In this document: piece by piece, positions 15,532 to 24,909 of the stretch
Layout: each line of letters begins with the position of its first letter
Position numbering within the stretch: position 1 is the first letter of the stretch
Assembly: GCA_945878865.1 (NCBI GenBank)
Contig: CAMCUD010000021.1
Span: forward strand, 1 to 64,000
Direction: 5' to 3'
Origin: Bifidobacterium breve
GTDB taxonomy: Bacteria > Actinomycetota > Thermoleophilia > Solirubrobacterales > Solirubrobacteraceae
Length of the DNA: 64,000 nucleotides
Program-made: the position numbers and the translations under genes
The notes under the pieces: generated by a model
Seen by the model: only the letters and a program-made list of their open reading frames with translations
What the model was told of the DNA's origin: nothing
The model's database searches: none

Positions 15532-18183
15532 ATGCTCATCGCTGCCGCTCTCACCATCCTGCTCGTCGTCGCTGCCTGCGGCGTCGCCGTCGCGCGCCGC
15601 CGCCGTCGCGTGGCCATGAACGACGCGCGCGCCGCCGCGCTCTCGTCACTGACGATGGAAGGCATGCTCGTGCTCGACGAGCGCGACCGTGTCGCGTGGG
15701 TGAGCGATCACGCGCTGCGGATACTTGGCGCCCGGCGCGATGCGCTGATCGATCAGCGCCTCGACGAGATCACCGACCCGGAGCTGCGACGCCTGCTCGG
15801 CCGCGTGGACCTCACGATGTCGCGGGGCCGGGAGGACGACGTGGTCGTCGAGCGTGCGCGGGACGGGCGCACCTCGCAGCACCTGTGCCTCGGCGGCGCT
15901 GAGCTGCACGACGAGCAGGGCCGCTACATCGGCGCCGCCGTCTGGGTTCAGGACATCACCGACCGCATTCACGCCGACCGCCGGCTCGAGGCCAGCGAGG
16001 CGCGCTACCGGCGGCTGGTCGAGACCGCCCACGAGATCATCTGGAGCTGCGACGAGCAGCTGCGCATGACGTTCGTCAACGGCGCGATCGAGGAGGTCCT
16101 CGGCTTCACCACCGAAGAGTCGATCGGGCAGCCGCTGCTGGCCACCGTGCCGGACGAGCACCGGGAGGCCGCGCAGGAGGCGGTGCGCCGCGTGCTGGCC
16201 GGCGTGCCGCGCCTGGAGCTCGAGACGGTCATGCGCCGCGCCGACGGCGTCGACATCGACGTCGCCGTGGATCTCGTCCCGCTGGTCGAGCGCGAGCAGA
16301 TCGTCGGCGTGTCGGGTATCAGCCGCGACATCACCGCGTACCGCATGGCCGAGGCCGAGCGGGAACGCGCGAGCGCCCGCGCCGGGGCGATCGCCGAGCT
16401 CGGGCGCCGCGCGCTGCAGCTCGCCGAGCCCGCGGCGTTCATGACCGAGGCGGCCCGGACGCTGGCGTCCGTCTTGGAGCTCGGCTGCGGGCTCGTCCTC
16501 GAGTACGACCGCGACACCCGCGACCTGCGCGTCGTCGCGGAGGTCAGCGCCACCCCCGAGCTGCGGTCGCTGTGTGAGGTGCACGCCCCGGAGGACCACG
16601 ACGGCCATCTCGGGTTCGCGCTGCGTGTCGGGACCGTCGCCACGCTTCCCGGCGCCGACCGCCGCCAGACCGAGGACGAGGAGGCGTTCCGGACGTTCGG
16701 GCTGCGCAGCGGCCTGGCGATCCCCGTCCAGGTGCGCGGCCGGACCTTCGGGCTGCTCGCCGGCTACACCCGCGACGCACGCCGCTTCGATCCGGCGGAG
16801 ATCGCGTTCGCCGAGTCGGTCGCGAACGTCGTCGGCTCCGCAGTGGAGCGCCTCCAGGTCGAGCGCGCGGATCGCGAGCGCGCCCTGACCGACCAGCTCA
16901 CGGGGCTGCCGAACCGTGCGCTGTTCATGGACCGCCTGCGCGGCGCGGTGGCCCGTGCCCGGCGCAGCGGGGATCACGTCGCGGTCTTCATGGTCGGCGT
17001 CGACGGCTTCAAGACGATCAACGACGGCCTCGGCCGGTCCGCCGGCGACGACCTGCTCGCGACGATCGCCCAGCGCTTGCGCACCGAGGTGCGTGCCGCC
17101 GACACCGTCGCGCGCCTCGGCGGCGACGAGTTTGTCGTCCTCTGCGAGACGCTCGGCGGCGAGCGCGACGCCGTGGCCATCGCGGCGACGCTCAGCGAGC
17201 TGTGGCGCGAGCCGTTCGTCCTGGACGCCGGCGAGGTCTACACCACGGGCAGCATCGGGGTTGCGGTGGCCGAGGCGGGCGCCGCCGGCGCCGACGACCT
17301 CCTGCGCGACGCCGACGCCGCGATGCAGCGCGCCAAGCGCCGAGGCCGCGGGCGGTTCGAGCTCTTCGACGAGGAGCTGCGGGCCCGCGTCGGCGAGCGG
17401 ATGCAGCTCGAGCTCGACGTGCACCGCGCGCTGGAGCTCCAGCAGTTCCGCGTCGTGTACCAGCCGATCGTGCATCTCGGGACGGGCACGGTCTCCGGCG
17501 CCGAGGCGCTGCTGCGCTGGGACCACCCCGAGTGGGGCGCCGTCTCGCCGATGGAGTTCATCCCGGCTGCCGAGCGCACGGGCGACATCGTCGCCATCGG
17601 CGAGTGGGTGCTGCGCGAAGCGTGCACCCAGGTCGCGCGGTGGCAGGAGCGCTGGCCCGGCTTCACGCTGTCGGTCAACGTCTCCGGCCGGCAGATCGCC
17701 GACCCGTCGCTGCCCGACCGCGTCGCGGCGATCGTCGCGGAGGCGCAGCTCGCGCCGGGCACGCTGGGCCTGGAGATCACCGAGAGCGTGCTCATGGAGT
17801 CCGACGTCGACCCCGAGGTGATCCTCGCGCGCCTGCGGGCGGCGGGCGCCCGGCTGCTGCTCGACGACTTCGGCACCGGCTACTCGTCGCTGAGCTACCT
17901 CAAGCGCTTCCCCCTCGACACGCTGAAGGTCGACCGCTCCTTCGTCGACGGGCTGGGCGAGGAGGACGAGGACTCGGCGATCGTCGCGGCGATCGTGCAG
18001 CTCGCCTCGACGCTCGACCTCACGGTGGTGGCGGAGGGTGTCGAGACGGCCGAGCAGCTCGACCAGCTCTGCATGCTCGACTGCGACCTCGCGCAGGGCT
18101 ACCTACTCAGCCGCCCGCTGGACGGCGAGGACCTCGAGCGGCTGCTCGGGGACGCGTCGCAGCCGGTGCTGCGGGTCGCGTAG
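15532..18183 (+). CDS. PAS-PAS-GAF-GGDEF-EAL c-di-GMP signalling protein
   Basis: 883 residues. One N-terminal membrane helix (about 1-20) is followed by two PAS domains (about 35-145 and 150-275), a GAF domain (about 285-430), GGDEF (about 450-620) and EAL (about 625-880). The cyclase motif GGDEF is intact, with RAAD five residues before it as an inhibitory I-site. The EAL half shows EALLRW, NVSGRQ, ITES, DDFGTGYSSL, KVDRSF and VVAEGVET, all expected of an active phosphodiesterase. It may therefore make or break c-di-GMP depending on the sensory domains. It stands alone, and a second cyclase is at 21297. Confidence 0.95.
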   Translation: MLIAAALTILLVVAACGVAVARRRRRVAMNDARAAALSSLTMEGMLVLDERDRVAWVSDHALRILGARRDALIDQRLDEITDPELRRLLGRVDLTMSRGREDDVVVERARDGRTSQHLCLGGAELHDEQGRYIGAAVWVQDITDRIHADRRLEASEARYRRLVETAHEIIWSCDEQLRMTFVNGAIEEVLGFTTEESIGQPLLATVPDEHREAAQEAVRRVLAGVPRLELETVMRRADGVDIDVAVDLVPLVEREQIVGVSGISRDITAYRMAEAERERASARAGAIAELGRRALQLAEPAAFMTEAARTLASVLELGCGLVLEYDRDTRDLRVVAEVSATPELRSLCEVHAPEDHDGHLGFALRVGTVATLPGADRRQTEDEEAFRTFGLRSGLAIPVQVRGRTFGLLAGYTRDARRFDPAEIAFAESVANVVGSAVERLQVERADRERALTDQLTGLPNRALFMDRLRGAVARARRSGDHVAVFMVGVDGFKTINDGLGRSAGDDLLATIAQRLRTEVRAADTVARLGGDEFVVLCETLGGERDAVAIAATLSELWREPFVLDAGEVYTTGSIGVAVAEAGAAGADDLLRDADAAMQRAKRRGRGRFELFDEELRARVGERMQLELDVHRALELQQFRVVYQPIVHLGTGTVSGAEALLRWDHPEWGAVSPMEFIPAAERTGDIVAIGEWVLREACTQVARWQERWPGFTLSVNVSGRQIADPSLPDRVAAIVAEAQLAPGTLGLEITESVLMESDVDPEVILARLRAAGARLLLDDFGTGYSSLSYLKRFPLDTLKVDRSFVDGLGEEDEDSAIVAAIVQLASTLDLTVVAEGVETAEQLDQLCMLDCDLAQGYLLSRPLDGEDLERLLGDASQPVLRVA

Positions 18184-18233
18184 GCGCTCTGCGTCGCTTG
18201 AGCGATCTGGCAGGCCTGCGTCAGACTGTCCGC

Positions 18234-18371
18234 GTGCAGATCGTGCGCCGTGTTGTCTGCATCACCACGTGGACATCGCGGATCGCGGCGCTGGCGATCA
18301 CGCTCGCGGTCCTTGCGGCCGGTGGGGTGCTCGAGCGGCTCATCCGTCGCACGAGAACCGCGAACGTCTGA
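18234..18371 (+). CDS. Very small single-span membrane protein
   Basis: 45 residues from GTG 18234: a basic start (VQIVRRVVCITTWTSR), one membrane helix (IAALAITLAVLAAGGVL) and a basic tail (ERLIRRTRTANV). No ribosome site is clear. The stop codon lies inside the first copy of the palindromic element at 18361-18406, just as the next gene ends in the second copy. Existence is plausible but unproven. Confidence 0.4.
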   Translation: MQIVRRVVCITTWTSRIAALAITLAVLAAGGVLERLIRRTRTANV

Positions 18372-18406
18372 TCACCGTCGCTGGAGTGACGGTGATCAGA
18401 CGTTCG
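18361..18406. repeat. Palindromic element, copy 1
   Basis: Perfect 19-bp arms (18361-18379, CGAACGTCTGATCACCGTC, and 18388-18406) around an 8-nt loop. A second copy is at 18746-18789 with a different loop. It resembles a REP-like or terminator-derived dispersed palindrome. Confidence 0.8.
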
Positions 18407-18423
18407 GCGGGAAGGAGGGGATC

Positions 18424-18747
18424 GTGCGGCGTCTCCAGGTCACGATGATCGTCGCCGCCGCGCTCGTGGTCGGGTTCTGGCTCGGCGGCTTCGTGGTGTT
18501 GGATGGCGCGCTGCTGCTCGGCGACGAGTGCGTGGACGGGGCGTGGTCCTCATCGTTTGACGGGGCGCGGCGCCTGAACGGAAGCTGGCGCGCCGTCCCG
18601 CCGGGGGTGCGGTGCGTTGTCACAGGCGAGGGCGGCGCCGTCTTGGCCGAGCGTGTCACGCCAAGCGCCGCGACGTGGATCGTGGCGCTCATCCCGTCCG
18701 TCGCGATGGGGCTGGTCCTGCTCACGCGCCGGCCTGCCCTCCGGTGA
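18424..18747 (+). CDS. Small two-span membrane protein between palindromic elements
   Basis: 107 residues from GTG 18424 with a strong GGAAGGAGGGG ribosome site at 18410-18420. It has an N-terminal helix (VTMIVAAALVVGFWLGGFVV, about 6-25), an outside loop of about 55 residues with two cysteines (ECVDG and VRCVV) that may pair, and a C-terminal helix (TWIVALIPSVAMGLVLL, about 84-100). The family is not recognised. The gene is bracketed by two copies of the same palindromic element, and its own stop codon overlaps the second copy. Confidence 0.75.
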   Translation: MRRLQVTMIVAAALVVGFWLGGFVVLDGALLLGDECVDGAWSSSFDGARRLNGSWRAVPPGVRCVVTGEGGAVLAERVTPSAATWIVALIPSVAMGLVLLTRRPALR

Positions 18748-18789
18748 ACGTCTGATCACCGTCGTCATAGCGACGGTGATCGGACGTTC
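18746..18789. repeat. Palindromic element, copy 2
   Basis: Arms 18746-18764 and 18771-18789 match those of copy 1. The one change in the right arm (A to G) keeps pairing in RNA as a U-G wobble. The loop is TCATAG instead of the 8-nt loop of copy 1. The change that keeps pairing suggests the folded RNA or DNA matters. Confidence 0.8.
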
Positions 18790-18809
18790 GGCGCGTGGGG
18801 GCGGCGACG

Positions 18810-19097
18810 TTACGCCAGCCGCGCCGCGTGGTCCGCTTCCGCCGCCGCCGCGTCCTGCTCGAGCGGCACCGCGTAGACGATGTGCGCGCGGTGGATCGAG
18901 GCGAAGCGGTGCGTCCGCGTCGGGCCGCTGCCGTCCAGCGGGGTGATCTCGACGTCGGTGAGCGCCACGAAGTCCCGCTCGGTGGCGTTGAGCATGTCGG
19001 TGATCCGGCTGCGGTAGCCCTCGCGGGCGAGGGTGAGCGTCCCGACGATGCGGTGGCGCGCCGTCTCAAGCTCGACGCGTTCATGGCGAAGCTGCAT
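18810..19097 (-). CDS. Conserved hypothetical protein, possibly DUF6812-like
   Basis: 95 residues from ATG 19097, beginning MQLRHERVELETARHRIVGT and continuing LTLAREGYRSRITDMLNATE, RDFVALTDVEITPLDGSGPT, then a beta-strand with HRAHIVYAVPLE. The pattern of a leading strand, a loop and DxxxLNxxERDFxxLxDV is one I associate with a small actinobacterial family (DUF6812); the name is from memory and uncertain. It is probably cytoplasmic. No operon partner. Confidence 0.75.
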   Translation of the reverse strand: MQLRHERVELETARHRIVGTLTLAREGYRSRITDMLNATERDFVALTDVEITPLDGSGPTRTHRFASIHRAHIVYAVPLEQDAAAAEADHAARLA

Positions 19098-19151
19098 CGT
19101 TCTCTGGATCGGCGGGAACGGTCCCCGGGTTGAGCCCGCCATGATGGTGGG

Positions 19152-19565
19152 GTGGACGGCACGCTGCGCCTCACGTCGAACGTCGCGCTGCCCCTGGACG
19201 AGATCGAGCTGCGCACGAGCCGCTCCTCGGGTCCGGGCGGCCAGCACGCCAACGTCACCGCCTCGCGGGTGGAGGCGGTCTTCGACGTGCGCGCGTCCCA
19301 GACGCTGAGCGACGCGCAGAAGGACCGGATCATCGCCAAGCTCGGGCCGCGCGTGACCGCCGTGTCGCAGGACGCGCGCAGCCAGCTGCGCAACCGCGAC
19401 ATCGCGCTCGAGCGCCTGCGCGAACGGCTCGCGGCCGCGCTGCACGTGCCGCGCGCCCGACGCCCGACGAAGCCAACGAAGGCCTCCAAGCAGCGTCGAC
19501 TGCAGGCCAAGAAGGTGCGCGGCGAGCGCAAGGCGTCGCGGCGGCGCCCCCGCCACGACGACTAG
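19152..19565 (+). CDS. arfB: ArfB-like peptidyl-tRNA hydrolase (release factor family)
   Basis: 137 residues from GTG 19152. The release-factor catalytic loop SSGPGGQHANVTASRVE (about 26-42) contains the GGQ that hydrolyses peptidyl-tRNA. The C-terminus is highly basic (SKQRRLQAKKVRGERKASRR), the tail that ArfB/YaeJ proteins insert into the empty mRNA channel of stalled ribosomes. No codon-recognition domain is present, as expected. Its role is rescue of ribosomes stalled on mRNA without a stop codon. It ends 9 bp before the ABC transporter genes, with which it may be co-transcribed. Confidence 0.9.
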   Translation: MDGTLRLTSNVALPLDEIELRTSRSSGPGGQHANVTASRVEAVFDVRASQTLSDAQKDRIIAKLGPRVTAVSQDARSQLRNRDIALERLRERLAAALHVPRARRPTKPTKASKQRRLQAKKVRGERKASRRRPRHDD

Positions 19566-19574
19566 GGTCTCGGC

Positions 19575-20465
19575 ATGGCCGCCGACGCCATCGTCTGCGA
19601 GCGCCTCACGAAGGCCTACGGCAAGCACCGCGGGATCGAGGACATCGACCTGCGCGTCACCCCCGGGGAGGCCTTCGGGTTCCTCGGCCCCAACGGCGCG
19701 GGCAAGAGCACGACGATCCGCACGCTCATGGGCTTCCTGCGCCCCACCGGCGGGCAGGCGAAGATCTTCGGCCACGACTGCTGGCGCGAGGCGGTCGCGG
19801 TCGCGCGACAGGTCGGCAACCTCCCCGGCGACTTCGTCTACGACGAGCAGATGACCGGGTGGGAGGTCATCCGCCACGTCGCGCGGCTGCGCGGGCACGA
19901 CGACCTCGACCATGCCCGCGAGCTGGCCGAGCGCCTCCAAGCGGACATGGACCGCCCGCTGCGCCACCTCTCCCGCGGCAACCACCAGAAGGTCGGGCTT
20001 GTCCAGGCGATGTTCCACCGGCCGGAGCTCCTGCTCCTCGACGAGCCGACCGGCGGGCTGGATCCGCTCATGCAGGAGACGTTCCTCGACCTCGTCGGCG
20101 AGGCGCGGCAGCGCGGCGCCACCGTGTTCCTGTCGTCGCACAACCTCGACGAGGTCCATCGCGTCTGCGAGCGTGTGGGCATCATCCGCGAGGGCCGGCT
20201 CATCGCGGTGGAGAACATCGGCGACCTCATCCGCGGCGCGCTGCGGCACGTCCGCGTCGTCCTCGGCACGCCCGCCGACCCGGCGCCGTTCGCCGCGCTG
20301 CCGGGCGCCCAGGACGTGCGCGCCGACGGGGCCAGCGTGACGCTGCGGCTTGCCGGCGACGTCGCGCCGCTCGTGCGGCTGGTCGCCGATCTCGACGTCG
20401 TCGACCTCGAGATCGGCCGCGCCAGCCTCGAAGAGGTCTTCCTCTCCTACTACGGCCGCACATGA
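19575..20465 (+). CDS. ABC transporter ATP-binding protein
   Basis: 296 residues. Walker A GPNGAGKST (about 38-46), the ABC signature region LSRGNHQKVG (about 135-144), Walker B LLLLDEPTGGLDP (about 154-166) and the switch His in SSHNLDEVHR are all present. The C-terminal 80 residues form the small accessory domain seen in multidrug/antibiotic-type exporters (DrrA/CcmA-like). Its stop overlaps the permease start as ATGA. The cargo is unknown; the pairing with one ABC-2-like permease indicates export. Confidence 0.95.
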   Translation: MAADAIVCERLTKAYGKHRGIEDIDLRVTPGEAFGFLGPNGAGKSTTIRTLMGFLRPTGGQAKIFGHDCWREAVAVARQVGNLPGDFVYDEQMTGWEVIRHVARLRGHDDLDHARELAERLQADMDRPLRHLSRGNHQKVGLVQAMFHRPELLLLDEPTGGLDPLMQETFLDLVGEARQRGATVFLSSHNLDEVHRVCERVGIIREGRLIAVENIGDLIRGALRHVRVVLGTPADPAPFAALPGAQDVRADGASVTLRLAGDVAPLVRLVADLDVVDLEIGRASLEEVFLSYYGRT

Positions 20466-21250
20466 TCGAGCTCGTCCGCCACCAGCACGCCCGCCGCCTG
20501 CGCAGCACCCTCGTGTGGGGCGTGTCGTTCGGCCTGCTCGGCCTCATGATGGTCGCGGTCTTCAGCAGCATCGACACCGCGACGTTCGCCAAGGCGATCG
20601 AGGCCTACCCGCAGTCGCTGCTCGACGCGTTCGGCATCAGCCCGGACAGCTACACCACCACCGAGGGGTTCCTGCAGGGTGAGCTCATGAGCTTCATGCT
20701 GCCGCTGGCGATCGGCTTCTACCCGATCCTCGCCGCGGCCCGCGCGATGGCGGGCGCCGAGCAGAACCGCTCGCTCGACGTGGTGCTCAGCCAGCCCGTG
20801 CCGCGGTGGCAGGTGCCGGTCTCGACGTTCGTCGCGTTCACGATCGGGCTGCTCGAGATCGCGCTGCTCTTCACGGTGATCACGTGGGCGTCGGCCGCGG
20901 CGTTCGGGGTGGGCCTGGACTTCGGCGACATGCTCGCGGGCGCGGTCAACCTCCTGCCGCTGGCCCTGCTGTTCGGCGGCATCGCGCTCGTGGTCTCGGC
21001 GGTCGCCAGGCAGAGCAGCGTGGTGACGGGCGTCGCGGGCGGCGCGCTCGTCCTCGCCTACCTTGCCGACACCGCGGGGAAGATCGCCACGGACATCGAC
21101 TGGCTGACGAAGATCACGCCGTTCCGGTTCTACGGGGCGGCGATCCAGGACGGGCTCGACGCTGGAGACGTCGCGGCGCTGGTGGCCGGCGCGGTGCTGC
21201 TCTGCGCGATCTCCGTGCCGCTGTTCCGCCGCCACGACGTCCGCGCGTAG
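20462..21250 (+). CDS. ABC-2-type transporter permease
   Basis: 262 residues. About six membrane segments are visible, including TLVWGVSFGLLGLMMVAVFS (about 15-34), a pair near 85-150, and LVAGAVLLCAISVPLF near the end. The extracellular stretch between the first and second helices holds ALLDAFGISPDSYTT-like sequence (here LLDAFGISPDSYTT). This shape is typical of permeases paired with DrrA-like ATPases, so a homodimeric half-exporter is expected. It is translationally coupled to the ATPase. Confidence 0.9.
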   Translation: MIELVRHQHARRLRSTLVWGVSFGLLGLMMVAVFSSIDTATFAKAIEAYPQSLLDAFGISPDSYTTTEGFLQGELMSFMLPLAIGFYPILAAARAMAGAEQNRSLDVVLSQPVPRWQVPVSTFVAFTIGLLEIALLFTVITWASAAAFGVGLDFGDMLAGAVNLLPLALLFGGIALVVSAVARQSSVVTGVAGGALVLAYLADTAGKIATDIDWLTKITPFRFYGAAIQDGLDAGDVAALVAGAVLLCAISVPLFRRHDVRA

Positions 21251-21296
21251 CTCGGCGGCGTTCAATCGCGGGGCTCCGGGTCCGATCACCCGGACG

Positions 21297-22943
<1,647 letters not shown>

Positions 22944-22950
22944 CGGCGTC

Positions 22951-23193
22951 TCAGAGCGGCAGCTTGCCGCGCCCGCGGCGACCGGCGCTCGCGCTGCGTC
23001 CCGCGGCCTTCTGGCTCGTGTGAAACGGCTTGGAGAACCAGCGACCGAGGGGGCCGGGGGCGAGATGCGCCATCCGGCCGCCGGCCCCGAAGGTGCGCTG
23101 GGTGGCGCGCTCGGGATGGCGGGACAGCCGCGGCGCGACGAACGCGAGCACCAGGAGGACGATGCAGATGACGATGACGGCGGCGATGATCAT
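22951..23193 (-). CDS. Small single-span membrane protein, possibly DUF6411-like
   Basis: 80 residues. A strongly hydrophobic start (MIIAAVIVICIVLLVLAFVA, residues 1-20) leads to a basic tail with RLSRHPERATQRTF, APGPLGRWFSKPFHTSQ and SASAGRRGRGKLPL. The tail motif PGPLGRWFSKPFHTSQKAAG is one I associate with a small family in this bacterial group (DUF6411); the name is from memory. A membrane-bound cytoplasmic-tail protein of unknown function. It is convergent with the preceding gene with only 7 bp between the stops. Confidence 0.75.
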   Translation of the reverse strand: MIIAAVIVICIVLLVLAFVAPRLSRHPERATQRTFGAGGRMAHLAPGPLGRWFSKPFHTSQKAAGRSASAGRRGRGKLPL

Positions 23194-23234
23194 GGCCGCC
23201 TCATGCCCATGCAGGGGCGCCGCGAATCGCGCGA

Positions 23235-23942
23235 TCAGAGAGGCGGCTCGCCGGCCTCGAACATCCGCGCAAGCGCGACGCCGACGCGGTCACGCACGAC
23301 GAGCGCGCTACGCAGCACGTGCGCGCGCATGAAGGCGACCGCCGCCTGCCCCTCGCCGGCGCGGATCGCGTCGAGGATCTCGGCGTGCTCGGTGAGCGTC
23401 GCGGCGATCCGCTCGTCGCTCGTGAAGTCGTGGATGCGCAGGATCCGGATGCGGTCGTTGAGGTCGCGCAGCAGGCGCTCGGCGGTCTCGTGGCCGCTCG
23501 CGGCGGCGACCCGCTGGTGGAAGTCCTCGTCGGCGTGGACGAAGTCCGGCCCGCGCAGGTCGGCGCGGCCCTCACGCCAGTCCTCTGCCAGGCGGCTCCA
23601 GTCCTCGTGCAGCGCGGTGAGCGCATCCTGGTCGCCCGACTGGGCGGCGCGGGCGACGACGAGCTCCTCGATCGCGACGCGCACGTCGTAGAGCTCGCGC
23701 ATCTGCCGCACGCTCGGAACGGCCGGGCGCAGGCCGCCGGACGGGTCGCGCTCGAGATGGCCGTCGCCCTCCAGACGGCGCAGCGCCTCGCGGATCGGCG
23801 TGCGGCTCGTCCCGTGCTCCTCGGCGAGCTGGAGCTCGACGAGCCGCTGGCCCACGGGGAACTCTCCACGCAGCAGGCGGTCGCGAATCTCCAGGTACAC
23901 CCGCTCTGCGCGCGAGACGGTGGGCTGATCTCCGACGCTCAC
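23235..23942 (-). CDS. GntR family regulator, FadR/FCD subfamily
   Basis: 235 residues from GTG 23942. A winged helix-turn-helix (VYLEIRDRLLRGEFPVGQRL then GTSRTPIREALRRLEGDG, about 15-70) is followed by an all-helical FCD ligand domain with likely metal-site residues (DxxFHxxxAxASGH at about 127-140 and the C-terminal TEHAEILDAIRAG). The ATG at 23987 would place the 12-bp box at 23967-23978 inside the gene, so the GTG is preferred. It is divergent from a biuret-hydrolase-like gene and a permease. The matching boxes before both arms make it the likely repressor of this cluster. Confidence 0.92.
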   Translation of the reverse strand: MSVGDQPTVSRAERVYLEIRDRLLRGEFPVGQRLVELQLAEEHGTSRTPIREALRRLEGDGHLERDPSGGLRPAVPSVRQMRELYDVRVAIEELVVARAAQSGDQDALTALHEDWSRLAEDWREGRADLRGPDFVHADEDFHQRVAAASGHETAERLLRDLNDRIRILRIHDFTSDERIAATLTEHAEILDAIRAGEGQAAVAFMRAHVLRSALVVRDRVGVALARMFEAGEPPL

Positions 23943-23966
23943 GCCGTCGATCCTACGCCCCCATGC

Positions 23967-23978
23967 TGCATACACCGC
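23967..23978. promoter_or_regulatory. Candidate GntR box, regulator side
   Basis: TGCATACACCGC, 24 bp before the GntR start at 23942. It is identical to the box at 24166-24177 and resembles the TGTATACA-type sites of FCD regulators. Confidence 0.6.
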
Positions 23979-24165
23979 TGTGTCCATGCCGATTCGCCAC
24001 ATGGTCGGAAGTGGGGACCCCCGCTGGCGGACCACCCCCGCGAAGCCGCCGCAACGACGGGGAATTCGGCGGTCAGTCGAAGTCACTTCGGACCGTTGGT
24101 CCAAAGCCATGCGGGGGAGGCGGACGTAGCGTGCCGACCGTCGTCCACCCGGCCGTCGACGACAT

Positions 24166-24177
24166 TGCATACACCGC
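24166..24177. promoter_or_regulatory. Candidate GntR box, enzyme side
   Basis: TGCATACACCGC, 24 bp before the ATG at 24202, the same distance as on the other arm. In the intergenic stretch 23943-24201 the two identical boxes are the only shared motif I see. Confidence 0.6.
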
Positions 24178-24201
24178 ACGGGGCCGGACCAGCGGAGCCA
24201 C

Positions 24202-24906
24202 ATGACACCACCACTCACCGCGAGCGTCGACGCCGCGCCGTACGCGTACGAGTTCGACCCGGCGACGACCGCGCTCGTGATCATCGACATGCAGCGGGAC
24301 TTCCTCGAACCCGGCGGGTTCGGCGAGATGCTCGGCAACGACGTCAGCCTGCTCGCCAAGACCGTCGAGCCGCTGAAGAAGGTCCTCGCCGCCGCGCGTG
24401 AGACCGGGATGACCGTCATCCACACGCGTGAGGGCCACCGTCCCGACCTCACCGACCTGCCGCCCTCCAAACGCGATCGCGGCAAGGGCGAGAAGACGAT
24501 CGGCAGCCCCGGGCCGAAGGGCCGCATCCTCGTCCGCGGGGAGTACGGCCACGACATCATCGACGACCTCGCCCCGATCGACGGGGAGGCGGTGCTCGAC
24601 AAGCCCGGCAAGGGCGCGTTCTACGCCACCGACCTCGAGCTCCTGCTCAAGAACACCGGCATCACCCACCTGATCGTGACGGGCGTCACCACCGAGGTGT
24701 GCGTCCACACGACGACCCGGGAGGCCAACGACCGCGGCTTCGAGTGCCTCGTGCTCTCGGACTGCACGGGGTCGTACTTCCCGGAGTTCCACGAGATGGC
24801 CCTGAAGATGATCTCCGCACAGGGCGGGATCTTCGGCTGGGTCGCCGACTCGGAGGCGCTGCTCGCGGCGCTTCCCGTTCCGTCCACCGCGAGTCAGGGA
24901 GCCTGA
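24202..24906 (+). CDS. Isochorismatase-family amidohydrolase, biuret-hydrolase-like
   Basis: 234 residues. The catalytic triad of the cysteine hydrolase family is seen: Asp in [13 protein letters not shown] (about 29-41), Lys in [13 protein letters not shown] (about 133-145) and Cys in [18 protein letters not shown] (about 159-176). The segments [29 protein letters not shown] and [12 protein letters not shown] resemble the biuret/ureidoacrylate amidohydrolase branch (BiuH, RutB) more than isochorismatases. I recall the BiuH match from memory, so the exact substrate is not proven. The likely reaction is hydrolysis of a ureide or similar C-N bond to free nitrogen. The permease gene begins 3 bp downstream. 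Confidence 0.88.
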   Translation: MTPPLTASVDAAPYAYEFDPATTALVIIDMQRDFLEPGGFGEMLGNDVSLLAKTVEPLKKVLAAARETGMTVIHTREGHRPDLTDLPPSKRDRGKGEKTIGSPGPKGRILVRGEYGHDIIDDLAPIDGEAVLDKPGKGAFYATDLELLLKNTGITHLIVTGVTTEVCVHTTTREANDRGFECLVLSDCTGSYFPEFHEMALKMISAQGGIFGWVADSEALLAALPVPSTASQGA

Positions 24907-24909
24907 TCC

